From positions 60,358 to 124,357 of the forward strand of contig JAILPZ010000062.1 of assembly GCA_024699225.1 (NCBI GenBank): DNA of 64,000 nucleotides, read 5' to 3'. Each line of letters begins with the position of its first letter. Within the stretch, counting starts at the first letter, position 1. The notes under the pieces are model-generated. The model was not told where the DNA came from and ran no database searches. It saw nothing but the letters and a program-made list of their open reading frames with translations. A program made the position numbers and the translations under genes. The stretch comes from Sphaerochaetaceae bacterium (GTDB taxonomy: Bacteria; Spirochaetota; Spirochaetia; Sphaerochaetales; Sphaerochaetaceae). Below, piece by piece: positions 53,255 to 62,096 of the stretch.

Positions 53255-53989
53255 TCACAGATTCATAAGACCAATCAGGCGTGCACCTTCAATTGTATGA
53301 TAGATATCAGCCCTGAATTCTCTGTTGATATAGGCCTGAATGTAGCGTGAGAAACCGCCTGTTACTATCAGCTTAACTTCTTTGCCAAGTTCTTTTTCAA
53401 TCTGTCTTGTTATTACTTCAACCTGGCCTGTGAAACCAAAAATAACACCGGCCTTGATAGATTCAACTGAGGTTCTTCCCAATACTGTTTCAGGAAGATC
53501 CAGCCTTAAATCAGGAAGCTGGGCAGTATTCTGGACAAGAGCCTTAACTGAAGTCATCATCCCGGGCCCGATTGTAACTCCAAGAACCTCTCCGTCAGGA
53601 GAAATTGTCTCAGTAGTGAAAGCTGTGCCAAAGTCAGCTACTGTAACATAATGATCCGGATAGATGGCATGTGCAGCAACAAGATTGCAGAGAATGTCAG
53701 AACCAAGTTCCTCAGGAATATTTTTTAGACCAGTGTTTAAATTATTGTTAATGAGAATAGTCTTGTCTTTGGCCCTGCCCTCATTTGCCTTTACAACAGA
53801 ACCGGTAAGGTTAGGAACAACACTACTGATAACAGCTACATCATAATCATATTTACTGATTATTCTTTTATAGATGGTTATGCAGTTTTTATCCTTTGTT
53901 TTTACCCTGTCCTGGTCACACCACTTGTTTCCGTCGTGAAGAGCAATAGTTACGTTTGTATTCCCAACATCTGTTACAAGAAATCTCAT
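53255..53989 (-). CDS. coaX: Type III pantothenate kinase
   Basis: Phosphorylates pantothenate, the first step of coenzyme A synthesis. 244 residues of the ASKHA fold: phosphate loop VTDVGNTNVTIAL, PEELGSDILCNLVAAH, VADFGTAFTTE, IGPGMMTSVKAL and IVTGGFSRYI. Type III kinases are not inhibited by CoA. It overlaps the ABC-F gene by 4 nt. Together with coaD it places two CoA steps in the window. Confidence 0.94.
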   Translation of the reverse strand: MRFLVTDVGNTNVTIALHDGNKWCDQDRVKTKDKNCITIYKRIISKYDYDVAVISSVVPNLTGSVVKANEGRAKDKTILINNNLNTGLKNIPEELGSDILCNLVAAHAIYPDHYVTVADFGTAFTTETISPDGEVLGVTIGPGMMTSVKALVQNTAQLPDLRLDLPETVLGRTSVESIKAGVIFGFTGQVEVITRQIEKELGKEVKLIVTGGFSRYIQAYINREFRADIYHTIEGARLIGLMNL

Positions 53990-55620
53990 AATGCTACCGT
54001 TACCCTGGAGCCGTACTTCTCCATTCTCAGTTCCCTGATTGCCGGGTCTGAAATATAATCATCAAACTTCATGTAGCGGTCAATCAGGCCGTCAGGAGTA
54101 AATTCTATAATTCTGTTTGCAATAGAATCAACAAACTGATGGTCATGGCTGTTAAACAGTGTAACACCTGTAAAATCAATAAGGCCATTGTTAAGACTCT
54201 GAATGGCTTCAAGATCAAGATGGCTTGTAGGTTCATCAAAAATAAGGCAGTTGGCACCTTCAAGCATGAGTTTTGCAAGAACACATCTGACCTTCTCTCC
54301 TCCGGAAAGAACAAGACAGCTCTTCAAAGCTTCATCTCCGGAGAACAGCATTCTGCCGAGGAAGGATCTGATATAGGTTTCATCAGCATCCTCAACAAAC
54401 TGACTGAGCCATTCTGTTATAGTCATATCTTCCAGGAAGAGTTTGACATTATCCTTCGGGAAATAACCGAGACTTGTTGTAACGCCCCAGTTAAACTCTC
54501 CTTCATCTGCTTCCATATTGCCTGTAAGAATCTCAAACAAAACAGTTTTTGCGTAATGATTGGGACCTACAAAGGCAATCTTGTCGCCGTTGTTTACAAG
54601 AAGGTTAAGATTATCAAGGACCTTTACACCATCTATTGTCTTACTGAGGTTCTTTATCTCAAGAATGTTCTTTCCGCATTCACGGTTAGGCTTAAATGCA
54701 ACATACGGGAAGCGTCTTGAAGACGGCTGAATATCATCAATAGTAAGTTTTTCAATAAGCTTCTTTCTGGATGTTGCCTGACGGGCCTTGGCCACGTTAC
54801 TTGAGAATCGAAGGATAAATTCCTTTAATTCTGCAATTTTTTCATCTCTGTGCTTCTTTTCATCCTTCATCTGCTTTGCAGCAAGCTGGGAAGCCATGTA
54901 CCAGAAATCATAGTTACCGACATAAAGCTGAATCTTACCAAAGTCTATGTCAGCAATATGGGTACAAACAGTGTTAAGAAAGTGTCTGTCGTGAGATACA
55001 ACTATAACAGTATTGTTGAATTCACTTAGAAAATCCTCAAGCCAGTGAATGCTTTCAAGATCAAGGTGGTTTGTAGGCTCGTCAAGAAGAAGAATATCAG
55101 GATTTCCGAACAGAGCCTGGGCAAGAAGAACCCTGACCTTAATATTATCTTCAACATCCTGCATGAGCTTATCATGCATATCAACAGAAATACCTAGACC
55201 TGAAAGAAGGATACCGGCATTTGACTCTGCTTCCCATCCTCCCAGATCAGCAAACTCAGATTCAAGATCAGCAGCCTTGAGTCCGTCTTCCTCAGAGAAG
55301 TCTTCCTTGGCATATATACTCTCTCTTTCCTTCATAACATCATACAGATGCTTGTAACCCATAATTACAGTATCAAGAATCGTGTATTCATTGAATGCAA
55401 AGTGATCCTGTCTCAGAACTGCCATTCTCTGGTTTGAGGAGATAATTACCTCTCCTGTATCCGGTTCTATTTCCCCAGAGAGAATCTTGAGAAAAGTAGA
55501 CTTTCCGGCACCGTTTGCGCCTATAATTCCATAGCAGTTTCCCGGTGTAAATTTAATGTTTACGCCCTTGAAAAGTACCTGTGTTCCATAAGAAAGTGAA
55601 ATGTTTGAAGCTGTTACCAT
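53986..55620 (-). CDS. ABC-F family ATPase (YbiT-like)
   Basis: 544 residues: two nucleotide-binding domains, Walker A GANGAGKSTFLK in the first and the degenerate GPNHYAKTVLFE in the second, where the P-loop GxxGxGKS/T consensus is changed to GPNHYAKT. The second half has LVLSGGEKVRCVLAKL and LIFDEPTSHLD. No membrane part: ABC-F proteins act on the ribosome. A linker rich in Lys/Arg separates the domains. ATG at 55620 is chosen at MVTASNISLSYG, with AGGA before it; 12 extra codons upstream are not conserved-looking. Confidence 0.88.
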   Translation of the reverse strand: MVTASNISLSYGTQVLFKGVNIKFTPGNCYGIIGANGAGKSTFLKILSGEIEPDTGEVIISSNQRMAVLRQDHFAFNEYTILDTVIMGYKHLYDVMKERESIYAKEDFSEEDGLKAADLESEFADLGGWEAESNAGILLSGLGISVDMHDKLMQDVEDNIKVRVLLAQALFGNPDILLLDEPTNHLDLESIHWLEDFLSEFNNTVIVVSHDRHFLNTVCTHIADIDFGKIQLYVGNYDFWYMASQLAAKQMKDEKKHRDEKIAELKEFILRFSSNVAKARQATSRKKLIEKLTIDDIQPSSRRFPYVAFKPNRECGKNILEIKNLSKTIDGVKVLDNLNLLVNNGDKIAFVGPNHYAKTVLFEILTGNMEADEGEFNWGVTTSLGYFPKDNVKLFLEDMTITEWLSQFVEDADETYIRSFLGRMLFSGDEALKSCLVLSGGEKVRCVLAKLMLEGANCLIFDEPTSHLDLEAIQSLNNGLIDFTGVTLFNSHDHQFVDSIANRIIEFTPDGLIDRYMKFDDYISDPAIRELRMEKYGSRVTVAL

Positions 55621-55643
55621 CTGTATTCCTGAATCTATATACG

Positions 55644-55667
55644 AAAACAGCACCATTTAAGGTGCTG
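55644..55667 (-). terminator. Terminator candidate after tRNA-Glu
   Basis: CAGCACC-ttaaat-GGTGCTG on the minus strand, followed by only TTTTCG, so it may be leaky into the ABC-F gene. Confidence 0.55.
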
Positions 55668-55677
55668 CACTAAAATT

Positions 55678-55749
55678 TAGTTCCAAGGGGAATCGAACCC
55701 CTGTTTAGAGACTGAGAATCTCCCGTCCTAACCCCTAGACGATGGAACC
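55678..55749 (-). tRNA. tRNA-Glu (CTC)
   Basis: Acceptor GGTTCCA pairs with TGGAACT (G1-U72 wobble); anticodon stem GGAGA/TCTCT; loop TTCTCAG with anticodon CTC; T arm AGGGG-TTCGATT-CCCCT; discriminator A; CCA not encoded. Confidence 0.92.
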
Positions 55750-55752
55750 ATG

Positions 55753-55823
55753 CTGGGATGGAGGGATTCGAACCCCCAAAGGCAGAACCAGAATCTGCAG
55801 TGTTACCATTACACTACATCCCA
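55753..55823 (-). tRNA. tRNA-Gln (CTG)
   Basis: Acceptor TGGGATG pairs with CATCCCA; anticodon stem GCAGA/TCTGC; loop TTCTGGT with anticodon CTG; T loop TTCGAAT; discriminator G; CCA not encoded. Confidence 0.94.
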
Positions 55824-55836
55824 AAGGACAATAGGG

Positions 55837-55865
55837 ATAATACAAAAATAGACCTTGTCTGTCAA
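55837..55865 (-). promoter_or_regulatory. Promoter of tRNA-Gln/tRNA-Glu
   Basis: Consensus TTGACA (55860-55865), a 17-bp spacer and TATTAT (55837-55842) on the minus strand, with the start about 7-8 nt before tRNA-Gln. Confidence 0.85.
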
Positions 55866-55871
55866 TAAAGG

Positions 55872-55900
55872 TTGACTAATTATCCCAGTGTGATTAATTT
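55872..55900 (+). promoter_or_regulatory. Promoter of the small ORF-tsaD transcript
   Basis: TTGACT (55872-55877), a 17-bp spacer and TAATTT (55895-55900). The -10 box ends 6 nt before the ATG at 55907, implying a leaderless message. Confidence 0.6.
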
Positions 55901-55906
55901 CAAGGT

Positions 55907-56161
55907 ATGAAAAATACTTTTCCACCTTTGGTGCAGGATATTTATATAGATGACTCTTTAAAGGAAAACCTGAAGCAGGATAAAAAGCGCGGGGCAGTTG
56001 TTTGCGGACTCCCGAAAAGCAGGGAACTGACAAGCTTCATGGATACAATTAATCCGGATTTGAAAAACCAGAGAATGCTGTCCATGTTTTTCTCAGGAAA
56101 GCTATTCTCCCCCGATATGCTTGATTTTTCTGAAGACTTACTTGAAGACGGTGATCAATGA
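55907..56161 (+). CDS. Small acidic-tailed protein upstream of tsaD, unknown
   Basis: 84 residues with no signal peptide or membrane segment. The middle is mildly basic (LKQDKKRGAVVCGLPKSREL) and the end acidic (DFSEDLLEDGDQ). No family recognised. It is coupled to tsaD by a 4-nt overlap and probably translated from a leaderless message; AAGG lies too close to the ATG to serve as a ribosome site. Confidence 0.65.
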   Translation: MKNTFPPLVQDIYIDDSLKENLKQDKKRGAVVCGLPKSRELTSFMDTINPDLKNQRMLSMFFSGKLFSPDMLDFSEDLLEDGDQ

Positions 56162-57168
56162 TAGTTCTAGGTATTGAAACCTCCTGTGATGAATGCAGCT
56201 GTGCTGTTGTTGAAAACGGCAACAGAATCCTTTCTAATGTAATAGCAACTCAGATTGAACTCCACAGACCTTATGACGGTGTTGTCCCTGAGATTGCATC
56301 ACGTCTTCATACTGAATGGATATCTCAGGTTTGTGATGCTGCCATTAAGCAGGCAGGTATTACTGTAAAGGATCTGGATGCAATTGCAGTTACATCAAGA
56401 CCGGGTCTTCTTGGCTCTCTTCTTGTAGGAGTTAACTTTGCTAAGGGTCTGGCCTACTCGCTTAACATCCCAATTATAGGAATAGATCATATAAGGGCTC
56501 ATCTGTATGCTTCACAGATTGAACATGAGCTTGAATACCCTTACCTTGGAGTACTTCTTTCAGGCGGTCATACAGTAATCTGTAAGGTCCTTTCATATGA
56601 CAGTGTTGAAGTTCTGGGAACTACTATAGATGATGCTATAGGAGAAGCTTTTGACAAGGTTGCCAAGCACTATGGCTTAGGTTATCCGGGCGGAGTCATG
56701 ATTGACCGTCTTGCCCAAAATGGAGACAGTAAGGCCTTCCTTTTCAGCGGTCCTAAACTTGATCCTGAAAAACACAGATATGACCTCTCCTACAGCGGCC
56801 TTAAGACAGCAGTTATTAATCAGCTTGATCTATTTTCAACAGGCAAGGAAGCAACACCTGAGAACATTAGTGCCAGCTTCCAGCGCGTAGCTGTAGGAAT
56901 GCTAATGAAAAAGGTTGAGAAGGCCTTAAAGGATACAGGATTAAAACGTATTTCCGCAGGTGGCGGAGTTGCTGCAAATTCCCAGGTTCGTGCGTCATTA
57001 ACTGCTTTAAAAGAAAAGGGTTATGAAGTTACTTTCCCTTCTCTCAAACTCTGCACTGACAACGGTGCCATGGTTGCAGGTCTTGGCTTTAAGTATCTGA
57101 ATGACGGTATTAAATCTGATTTTGACCTCAGTGCCACATCCAGGGTTTCTGCTTTCAGGAAAAATTGA
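56158..57168 (+). CDS. tsaD: tRNA threonylcarbamoyl transferase subunit TsaD
   Basis: Transfers the threonylcarbamoyl group from TsaC's product to A37. 336 residues, ASKHA fold: LGIETSCDECSCAVVE, GVVPEIASRLH, the metal motif DHIRAHL (His-x3-His), LLSGGHT, GEAFDKVAKHYGLGYPGG, AGGGVAANSQVR and the metal Asp in LCTDNGAMVAGLG. Partner TsaC is encoded at 15642-16199; TsaB and TsaE are not in the window. A tRNA-Thr gene, a substrate class for t6A, follows 15 nt downstream. Confidence 0.96.
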   Translation: MIVLGIETSCDECSCAVVENGNRILSNVIATQIELHRPYDGVVPEIASRLHTEWISQVCDAAIKQAGITVKDLDAIAVTSRPGLLGSLLVGVNFAKGLAYSLNIPIIGIDHIRAHLYASQIEHELEYPYLGVLLSGGHTVICKVLSYDSVEVLGTTIDDAIGEAFDKVAKHYGLGYPGGVMIDRLAQNGDSKAFLFSGPKLDPEKHRYDLSYSGLKTAVINQLDLFSTGKEATPENISASFQRVAVGMLMKKVEKALKDTGLKRISAGGGVAANSQVRASLTALKEKGYEVTFPSLKLCTDNGAMVAGLGFKYLNDGIKSDFDLSATSRVSAFRKN

Positions 57169-57183
57169 TAGAATAACTCACAT

Positions 57184-57255
57184 GCCAAAGTAGCTCAGGG
57201 GTAGAGCAACTCACTCGTAATGAGTAGGTCAGGGGTTCAATTCCCCTCTTTGGCT
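57184..57255 (+). tRNA. tRNA-Thr (CGT)
   Basis: Acceptor GCCAAAG pairs with CTTTGGC; anticodon stem ACTCA/TGAGT; loop CTCGTAA with anticodon CGT; T arm AGGGG-TTCAATT-CCCCT; discriminator T followed by a T-run; CCA not encoded. TAGAAT at 57169-57174 is a weak -10 candidate; cotranscription with tsaD is possible. Confidence 0.94.
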
Positions 57256-57258
57256 TTT

Positions 57259-57612
57259 TTATTTCAGTTTAGCTTTAATTATATCAAAGGTTTTGTCACT
57301 TATAACGTGCTCAATCCTGCATGCATCTTCTGAAGCAGTCTCTTCATCAACACCGGCATTCATAAGCAGTCTTGTCAGAACATTATGTCTTTCATATATT
57401 TTCTCGGCAATCTTTCTGCCGGATTCAGTAAGGGTAATATGACCATTATTATCAAAGGCAATATGACCCTCATCTCTGAGTATACCGAGACCTCTGCTTA
57501 CTGAAGGTTTTGAATAACCTCTCTCACGAGCAACATCAATTGAACGAACAACTTCTGAATTCTGAGAAAGAACCAGAATTGTTTCCAGATACATCTCTCC
57601 ACTTTCTTTCAT
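57259..57612 (-). CDS. DtxR/TroR-type metal-dependent repressor
   Basis: 117 residues: winged helix-turn-helix (SIDVARERGYSKPSVSRGLG) followed by the metal-binding dimerisation domain. By alignment from memory, the DtxR ancillary ligands are present: Met in GEMYLETI, Cys/Glu/His in ACRIEHV, and the primary His in YERHNVL. Cys at this position is DtxR/TroR-like rather than MntR-like. It lacks the SH3-like third domain, so it is a two-domain form. T. pallidum TroR controls an Mn/Zn transporter; no transporter gene lies nearby. Confidence 0.85.
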   Translation of the reverse strand: MKESGEMYLETILVLSQNSEVVRSIDVARERGYSKPSVSRGLGILRDEGHIAFDNNGHITLTESGRKIAEKIYERHNVLTRLLMNAGVDEETASEDACRIEHVISDKTFDIIKAKLK

Positions 57613-57653
57613 ACTGTTGATTTTACTAAAAAAAATGATATTTAGCTACTTTT

Positions 57654-59231
57654 TTATGCCAATGGTGAGAAAAGTTTAAAGAACTGCTCGGCAAGATACT
57701 TAAATCCCCTGGATCTTTTCCTGTATTTTTCAGTAACTTCCTCACACTGCGGGAATAGTTGATCAAACTGCTTTTTAATATCCATAACTGCAGATGAGTT
57801 AAAGAACTGAACGCCATTTTCAAAATGATGATACAGGCTTCTGAAATCAAGATTAATAGTACCGCAGGTAGCAACAAAATCATCCGAAACACACTGTTTT
57901 GCATGGCAGAAGCCCGGTGTATATTCGTATATTCTTATTCCCTCACTGACCAGCTGATAATAATTGGACCTTGTAAGAGCGTATACAATTTTCTTATCAG
58001 GTATTCCGGGTGTAATAATTCTTACATCTACACCCTTCCCTGCAGCAAGCTTAAATGCATACCTCAATTCATCTGAAATAATCAGATATGGAGTAATAAA
58101 GTATACATACCTGTCAGCACCGGTAAGAATGTTTGCGTAGACATTTTCAGCTACATGTTCAAATGACGTCGGACCATCAGCATAGGGCTGAATAAAACAT
58201 CCTTCCTTATTTGACAGCCTTGGCTTTATTAAATACTTGTCAGGGCTCTTTTCCGGTGTCTGTGTATTACGGATTGCCATCCAGTTTTCCATAAAAATTA
58301 CAGTCATGGATTTTACAGCTTCACCTTCAATCTTAACACCGGTATCAAGCCAGTGCCCGTATGGATGCGTTATGTTAAAGTACTCATCTGCAATATTAAA
58401 ACCGCCGGTGTACCCTATTCTTCCATCAATAATTGTCAGCTTTCTGTGATCTCTGTTGTTCATGAACATGTTATAGACAGGAACAATAGGATTAAAGACA
58501 TAGCACTTAATACCATCATCTCTTAAAGATTTAACAAACTTACGGCTGTTGATAAAAACAGAGGAACCAAAATAGTCAAAGAATAATCTGACATCAACAC
58601 CTTCAGATGCTTTTTTCTTAAGTATAATTCTTATTCTTTCAAACGGACCTGAATTTTCTATGGCATGATATTCCATAAAAATAAACTTTCTGGCCTTTGA
58701 AAGTTCTATAAGCTGATCTTCAAAAGATGATGAAGCATCAGTGAAAAACTTGATATTCGAATTATTGTATACAGGATAACCAGATGATTTAATTACATAA
58801 GAAGCCTGGTTTCCGGATTCTATACTTAGTTTTTTAAGAGATGAAAGTGCCTTCTCATTTTTAGGAAGAAGCGGAAGTATTATACTGTCAATCTTCTCAT
58901 ATCTTTTTTTAATTGATTTTAAAGTCCTTGTTGAACCTGTAAGCATGTAAAGAAGAACACCGAAAACAGGAAAGGAGACTATCAGTATAATCCAGGGTAT
59001 TTTTACCATTGATGTAGTCTGTCTTCCGAAAATAGCCAGAACAAGAATAACAGCAACAATGTTGAATGCAATCTGAACCCAGATATAGCTGTCAGTAATA
59101 AATGTAGTAAGACCAATAAAGGTAAATACCTGAATTACAAGAGAGAGAACTATTAATAGTGTAGTTATAAAGGAATGACTGAATGCCTTTCTCTTTTCAA
59201 CTGTTCGTTTTACTGACTTAGCTGCACTCAT
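57654..59231 (-). CDS. cls: Cardiolipin synthase-like phospholipase D protein
   Basis: 525 residues: two N-terminal membrane segments, then two PLD/HKD motifs, HRKLTIIDGRIGYTGGFN and HAKQCVSDDFVATCGTINLD, in the order typical of Cls, which condenses two phosphatidylglycerols (or PG and PE). ATG at 59231 (MSAAKSVKRTVEKRK, giving a basic cytoplasmic start) is chosen over an in-frame start 30 nt upstream; no ribosome site supports either. A terminator for ppdK lies upstream. Confidence 0.87.
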   Translation of the reverse strand: MSAAKSVKRTVEKRKAFSHSFITTLLIVLSLVIQVFTFIGLTTFITDSYIWVQIAFNIVAVILVLAIFGRQTTSMVKIPWIILIVSFPVFGVLLYMLTGSTRTLKSIKKRYEKIDSIILPLLPKNEKALSSLKKLSIESGNQASYVIKSSGYPVYNNSNIKFFTDASSSFEDQLIELSKARKFIFMEYHAIENSGPFERIRIILKKKASEGVDVRLFFDYFGSSVFINSRKFVKSLRDDGIKCYVFNPIVPVYNMFMNNRDHRKLTIIDGRIGYTGGFNIADEYFNITHPYGHWLDTGVKIEGEAVKSMTVIFMENWMAIRNTQTPEKSPDKYLIKPRLSNKEGCFIQPYADGPTSFEHVAENVYANILTGADRYVYFITPYLIISDELRYAFKLAAGKGVDVRIITPGIPDKKIVYALTRSNYYQLVSEGIRIYEYTPGFCHAKQCVSDDFVATCGTINLDFRSLYHHFENGVQFFNSSAVMDIKKQFDQLFPQCEEVTEKYRKRSRGFKYLAEQFFKLFSPLA

Positions 59232-59241
59232 AAAAATAACC

Positions 59242-59273
59242 AAAAAATAGAGCTGCACCATTAGATGCAGCTC
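59242..59273 (-). terminator. Terminator after ppdK
   Basis: GAGCTGCA (59266-59273 read on the minus strand) pairs with TGCAGCTC (59250-59257) across an 8-nt loop, followed by TATTTTTTGG. Confidence 0.8.
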
Positions 59274-59301
59274 TTATTCTATACATTAATATAGATATTT
59301 G

Positions 59302-62001
59302 TCATCCCTGAATTGCAGCCTGTGCAGCGGCGAGACGTGCAATAGGTACTCTCAGAGGAGAACATGAAACATAGTTAAGTCCAACCTGCTGACAGAATGC
59401 GATAGTCTTCGGGTCACCACCATGCTCACCACAGATACCAAGTCTGATCTCCGGTCTGACAGATCTGCCAAGCTTTGCAGCCATAGAAAGAATCTTACCA
59501 ACACCGTCTGTATCGATTGTCTGGAACGGATCATACTCGTAGAACTGCTTGTCTGTATCTCCAACATAGTGAGAAAGGAATCTTCCTGAGTCATCACGGC
59601 TGAAGCCGCAGGTCATCTGAGTAAGGTCGTTTGTACCAAAACTGAAGAACTGAGCTTCCTTGGCAATCTCATCTGCTGTAATTGCTGCTCTCGGGACCTC
59701 AATCATAGTACCAATTTCATAAGGAACTGTAGTTTTCTTTTCAGCAAAGATATTCTTAATAACTTCTTCAGCATGTTCCTTACAGAAGACAAACTCCTTG
59801 TAGTGACCTACGAGAGGAATCATGATTTCAGGATATACCTTAATTCCCTTAGCCTGAACGTTGATTGCAGCTTCAATAATAGCTCTTACCTGCATCTTAA
59901 GGATTTCAGGATAGATGATTGCAAGACGGCAACCTCTGAAACCAAGCATTGGGTTGAACTCATGAAGTGCTGCACACTTCTGTGCAATCTCTTCAACAGA
60001 AATACCAAGCTTAAGTGAAAGCTCATGTCTTGTTGTTGAGTCATTCGGAAGGAACTCATGGAGAGGCGGGTCAAGAAGTCTGATGTTTGCCGGAAGACCG
60101 TTAAGCTCTGTAAACATAGCCTCAAAGTCTGCTCTCTGCATAGGAAGAATCTCAGCAAGAGCCTCTTCTCTTTCTCTGATGTTGTTGGCAAGAATCATCT
60201 TTCTCATGTTAATAATTCTTGTACCGCCAAAGAACATATGCTCTGTTCTGCAAAGACCAATACCTTCAGCACCAAGAAGAACTGCTCTGTGAGTATCAGC
60301 AGGAGTATCAGCGTTTGTTCTGACGCCCATTGTCTTAATCTCATCAACATAGCTCATGAACTTCTTGTAATTCTGGAAGAGTGATGAATCACTTTCCTTC
60401 ATATGGCCGTCAAGAACCTGAAGAATTTCAGAATCCTTAACATCAATCTTTGCTGCATAAACTGCACCTGAGAAACCGTCAATTGAAATATAATCGCCTT
60501 CCTTGACAACTGTTCCGTTAACTTCAAAGAACTTCTTTGCAAAGTTAACAACAATTTCTCCGGCACCTGATACACATGGGCAACCCATACCTCTGGCAAC
60601 AACTGCTGCATGGCTTGTCATACCGCCACGGCATGTAACAACACCCTTGGAAACAGCCATACCGCCAATATCTTCAGGAGATGTTTCAGTTCTTACAAGA
60701 ATAACATCCTTACCGAGAGCTGCCTGTGCCTCAGCCTCTTCTGCTGTGAAATAAACCTGACCGCAGGCTCCGCCGGGAGAAGCGTTAAGGCCTGTTGTTA
60801 CAGGCTTAATACCATTCTTCTTAATCTGTGCCTGGTCAAGAATAGGAGCAAAAAGCTTGTTGAATTCTGAAGCAGGAACACGGCTGACTGCAGTCTTCTT
60901 GTCTACAAGACCTTCCTCTACCATTTCAACCTGGCTTCTGAGCCAGCTGAAGATAGTTCTCTTACCGCTTCTTGTCTGAAGCATGAAGAGCTTTCCTTCC
61001 TGAATGGTAAATTCCATATCCTGCATGTCATGATAATGCTTTTCAAGAGTTTCACGAATTCCGCAAAGCTGCTTGTAAACACCTTCATTAACCATTCTGA
61101 GAGTTTCAATTGACTGCGGTGTTCTGATACCTGCAACAACGTCTTCACCCTGAGCATTCATAAGATACTCACCGTAGAAGTGGTTGTCACCTGTTGACGG
61201 GTCTCTTGTAAATGCAACACCTGTACCTGAAGTCTCACCCATGTTACCGAATACCATGGACTGGACGTTGACAGCTGTACCAAGAAGACCTCTGATATCA
61301 TTCATCTGTCTGTATTTAATGGCTCTGTCGTTGTTCCATGATCCAAATACTGCATCAATAGCCTTGAAAAGCTGCTCGTACGGATCTGTCGGGAACTCTT
61401 CACCTGTGTGGCGCTTGTAGATTCTCTTATAGCGCTTTACGAGATTCTGAAGATGTTCAGTTGTAAGCTCGTAGTCCCATGTAATTTCTTCTTCATCCTT
61501 AACATCCTGGATGGCTTCTTCAAACTTTGCATGGGGAACTCCCATTACAACATCTCCGAACATCTGGATGAAACGTCTGTAGCTGTCCCATGCAAAACGC
61601 TCATTATTTGTCTTTTTTGCAATAGCATCTACAGTTGTAGGATTAAGACCAAGGTTAAGGACTGTATCCATCATACCGGGCATGGACTGTGCTGCTCCAC
61701 TTCTTACAGAAACAAGAAGAGGATTTGTCGGATCTCCGAGTGTAGCACCCATTGTCTTCTCAAGCTGCTTGAGGTTAAGAAGAACTTCTTCCTTCATTCC
61801 GTCAGGATACTGACCGTCATGTTTTGTAAAATAATCACATGCGTGTGTACTGATTGTGAATCCGGGAGGAACCGGAAGGCCAATACTGGTCATTTCAGCA
61901 AGGTTAGCTCCCTTTCCGCCAAGAACATCCTTCATGTTGGCTGTTCCTTCGGCAGCACCGTTACCAAAGAAATAAACCCATTTTGTTACTTTTGTGTCCA
62001 T
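59302..62001 (-). CDS. ppdK: Pyruvate, phosphate dikinase
   Basis: Interconverts pyruvate, ATP and phosphate with PEP, AMP and pyrophosphate; in anaerobes it often runs in the glycolytic direction. 899 residues: N-terminal ATP-grasp domain (GGKGANLAEMTSIGLPVPPG), the phosphohistidine site CRGGMTSHAAVVARGMG, and a PEP/pyruvate TIM barrel ending in the catalytic Cys segment GICGEHGGDP. An AAGGAAATC ribosome site lies before the ATG; the gene has its own promoter and terminator. Confidence 0.97.
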   Translation of the reverse strand: MDTKVTKWVYFFGNGAAEGTANMKDVLGGKGANLAEMTSIGLPVPPGFTISTHACDYFTKHDGQYPDGMKEEVLLNLKQLEKTMGATLGDPTNPLLVSVRSGAAQSMPGMMDTVLNLGLNPTTVDAIAKKTNNERFAWDSYRRFIQMFGDVVMGVPHAKFEEAIQDVKDEEEITWDYELTTEHLQNLVKRYKRIYKRHTGEEFPTDPYEQLFKAIDAVFGSWNNDRAIKYRQMNDIRGLLGTAVNVQSMVFGNMGETSGTGVAFTRDPSTGDNHFYGEYLMNAQGEDVVAGIRTPQSIETLRMVNEGVYKQLCGIRETLEKHYHDMQDMEFTIQEGKLFMLQTRSGKRTIFSWLRSQVEMVEEGLVDKKTAVSRVPASEFNKLFAPILDQAQIKKNGIKPVTTGLNASPGGACGQVYFTAEEAEAQAALGKDVILVRTETSPEDIGGMAVSKGVVTCRGGMTSHAAVVARGMGCPCVSGAGEIVVNFAKKFFEVNGTVVKEGDYISIDGFSGAVYAAKIDVKDSEILQVLDGHMKESDSSLFQNYKKFMSYVDEIKTMGVRTNADTPADTHRAVLLGAEGIGLCRTEHMFFGGTRIINMRKMILANNIREREEALAEILPMQRADFEAMFTELNGLPANIRLLDPPLHEFLPNDSTTRHELSLKLGISVEEIAQKCAALHEFNPMLGFRGCRLAIIYPEILKMQVRAIIEAAINVQAKGIKVYPEIMIPLVGHYKEFVFCKEHAEEVIKNIFAEKKTTVPYEIGTMIEVPRAAITADEIAKEAQFFSFGTNDLTQMTCGFSRDDSGRFLSHYVGDTDKQFYEYDPFQTIDTDGVGKILSMAAKLGRSVRPEIRLGICGEHGGDPKTIAFCQQVGLNYVSCSPLRVPIARLAAAQAAIQG

Positions 62002-62054
62002 TTGATTTCCTTTAGAAAATAAACTTATATTTTAGCAATATTAAGAACACAATA

Positions 62055-62083
62055 ATTCTCTTTGAAAATCAAATTTATGTCAA
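62055..62083 (-). promoter_or_regulatory. Promoter of ppdK
   Basis: Consensus TTGACA (62078-62083), a 17-bp spacer and GAGAAT (62055-62060) on the minus strand; the leader would be about 45 nt. Confidence 0.5.
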
Positions 62084-62096
62084 TGAAAATGAATAA

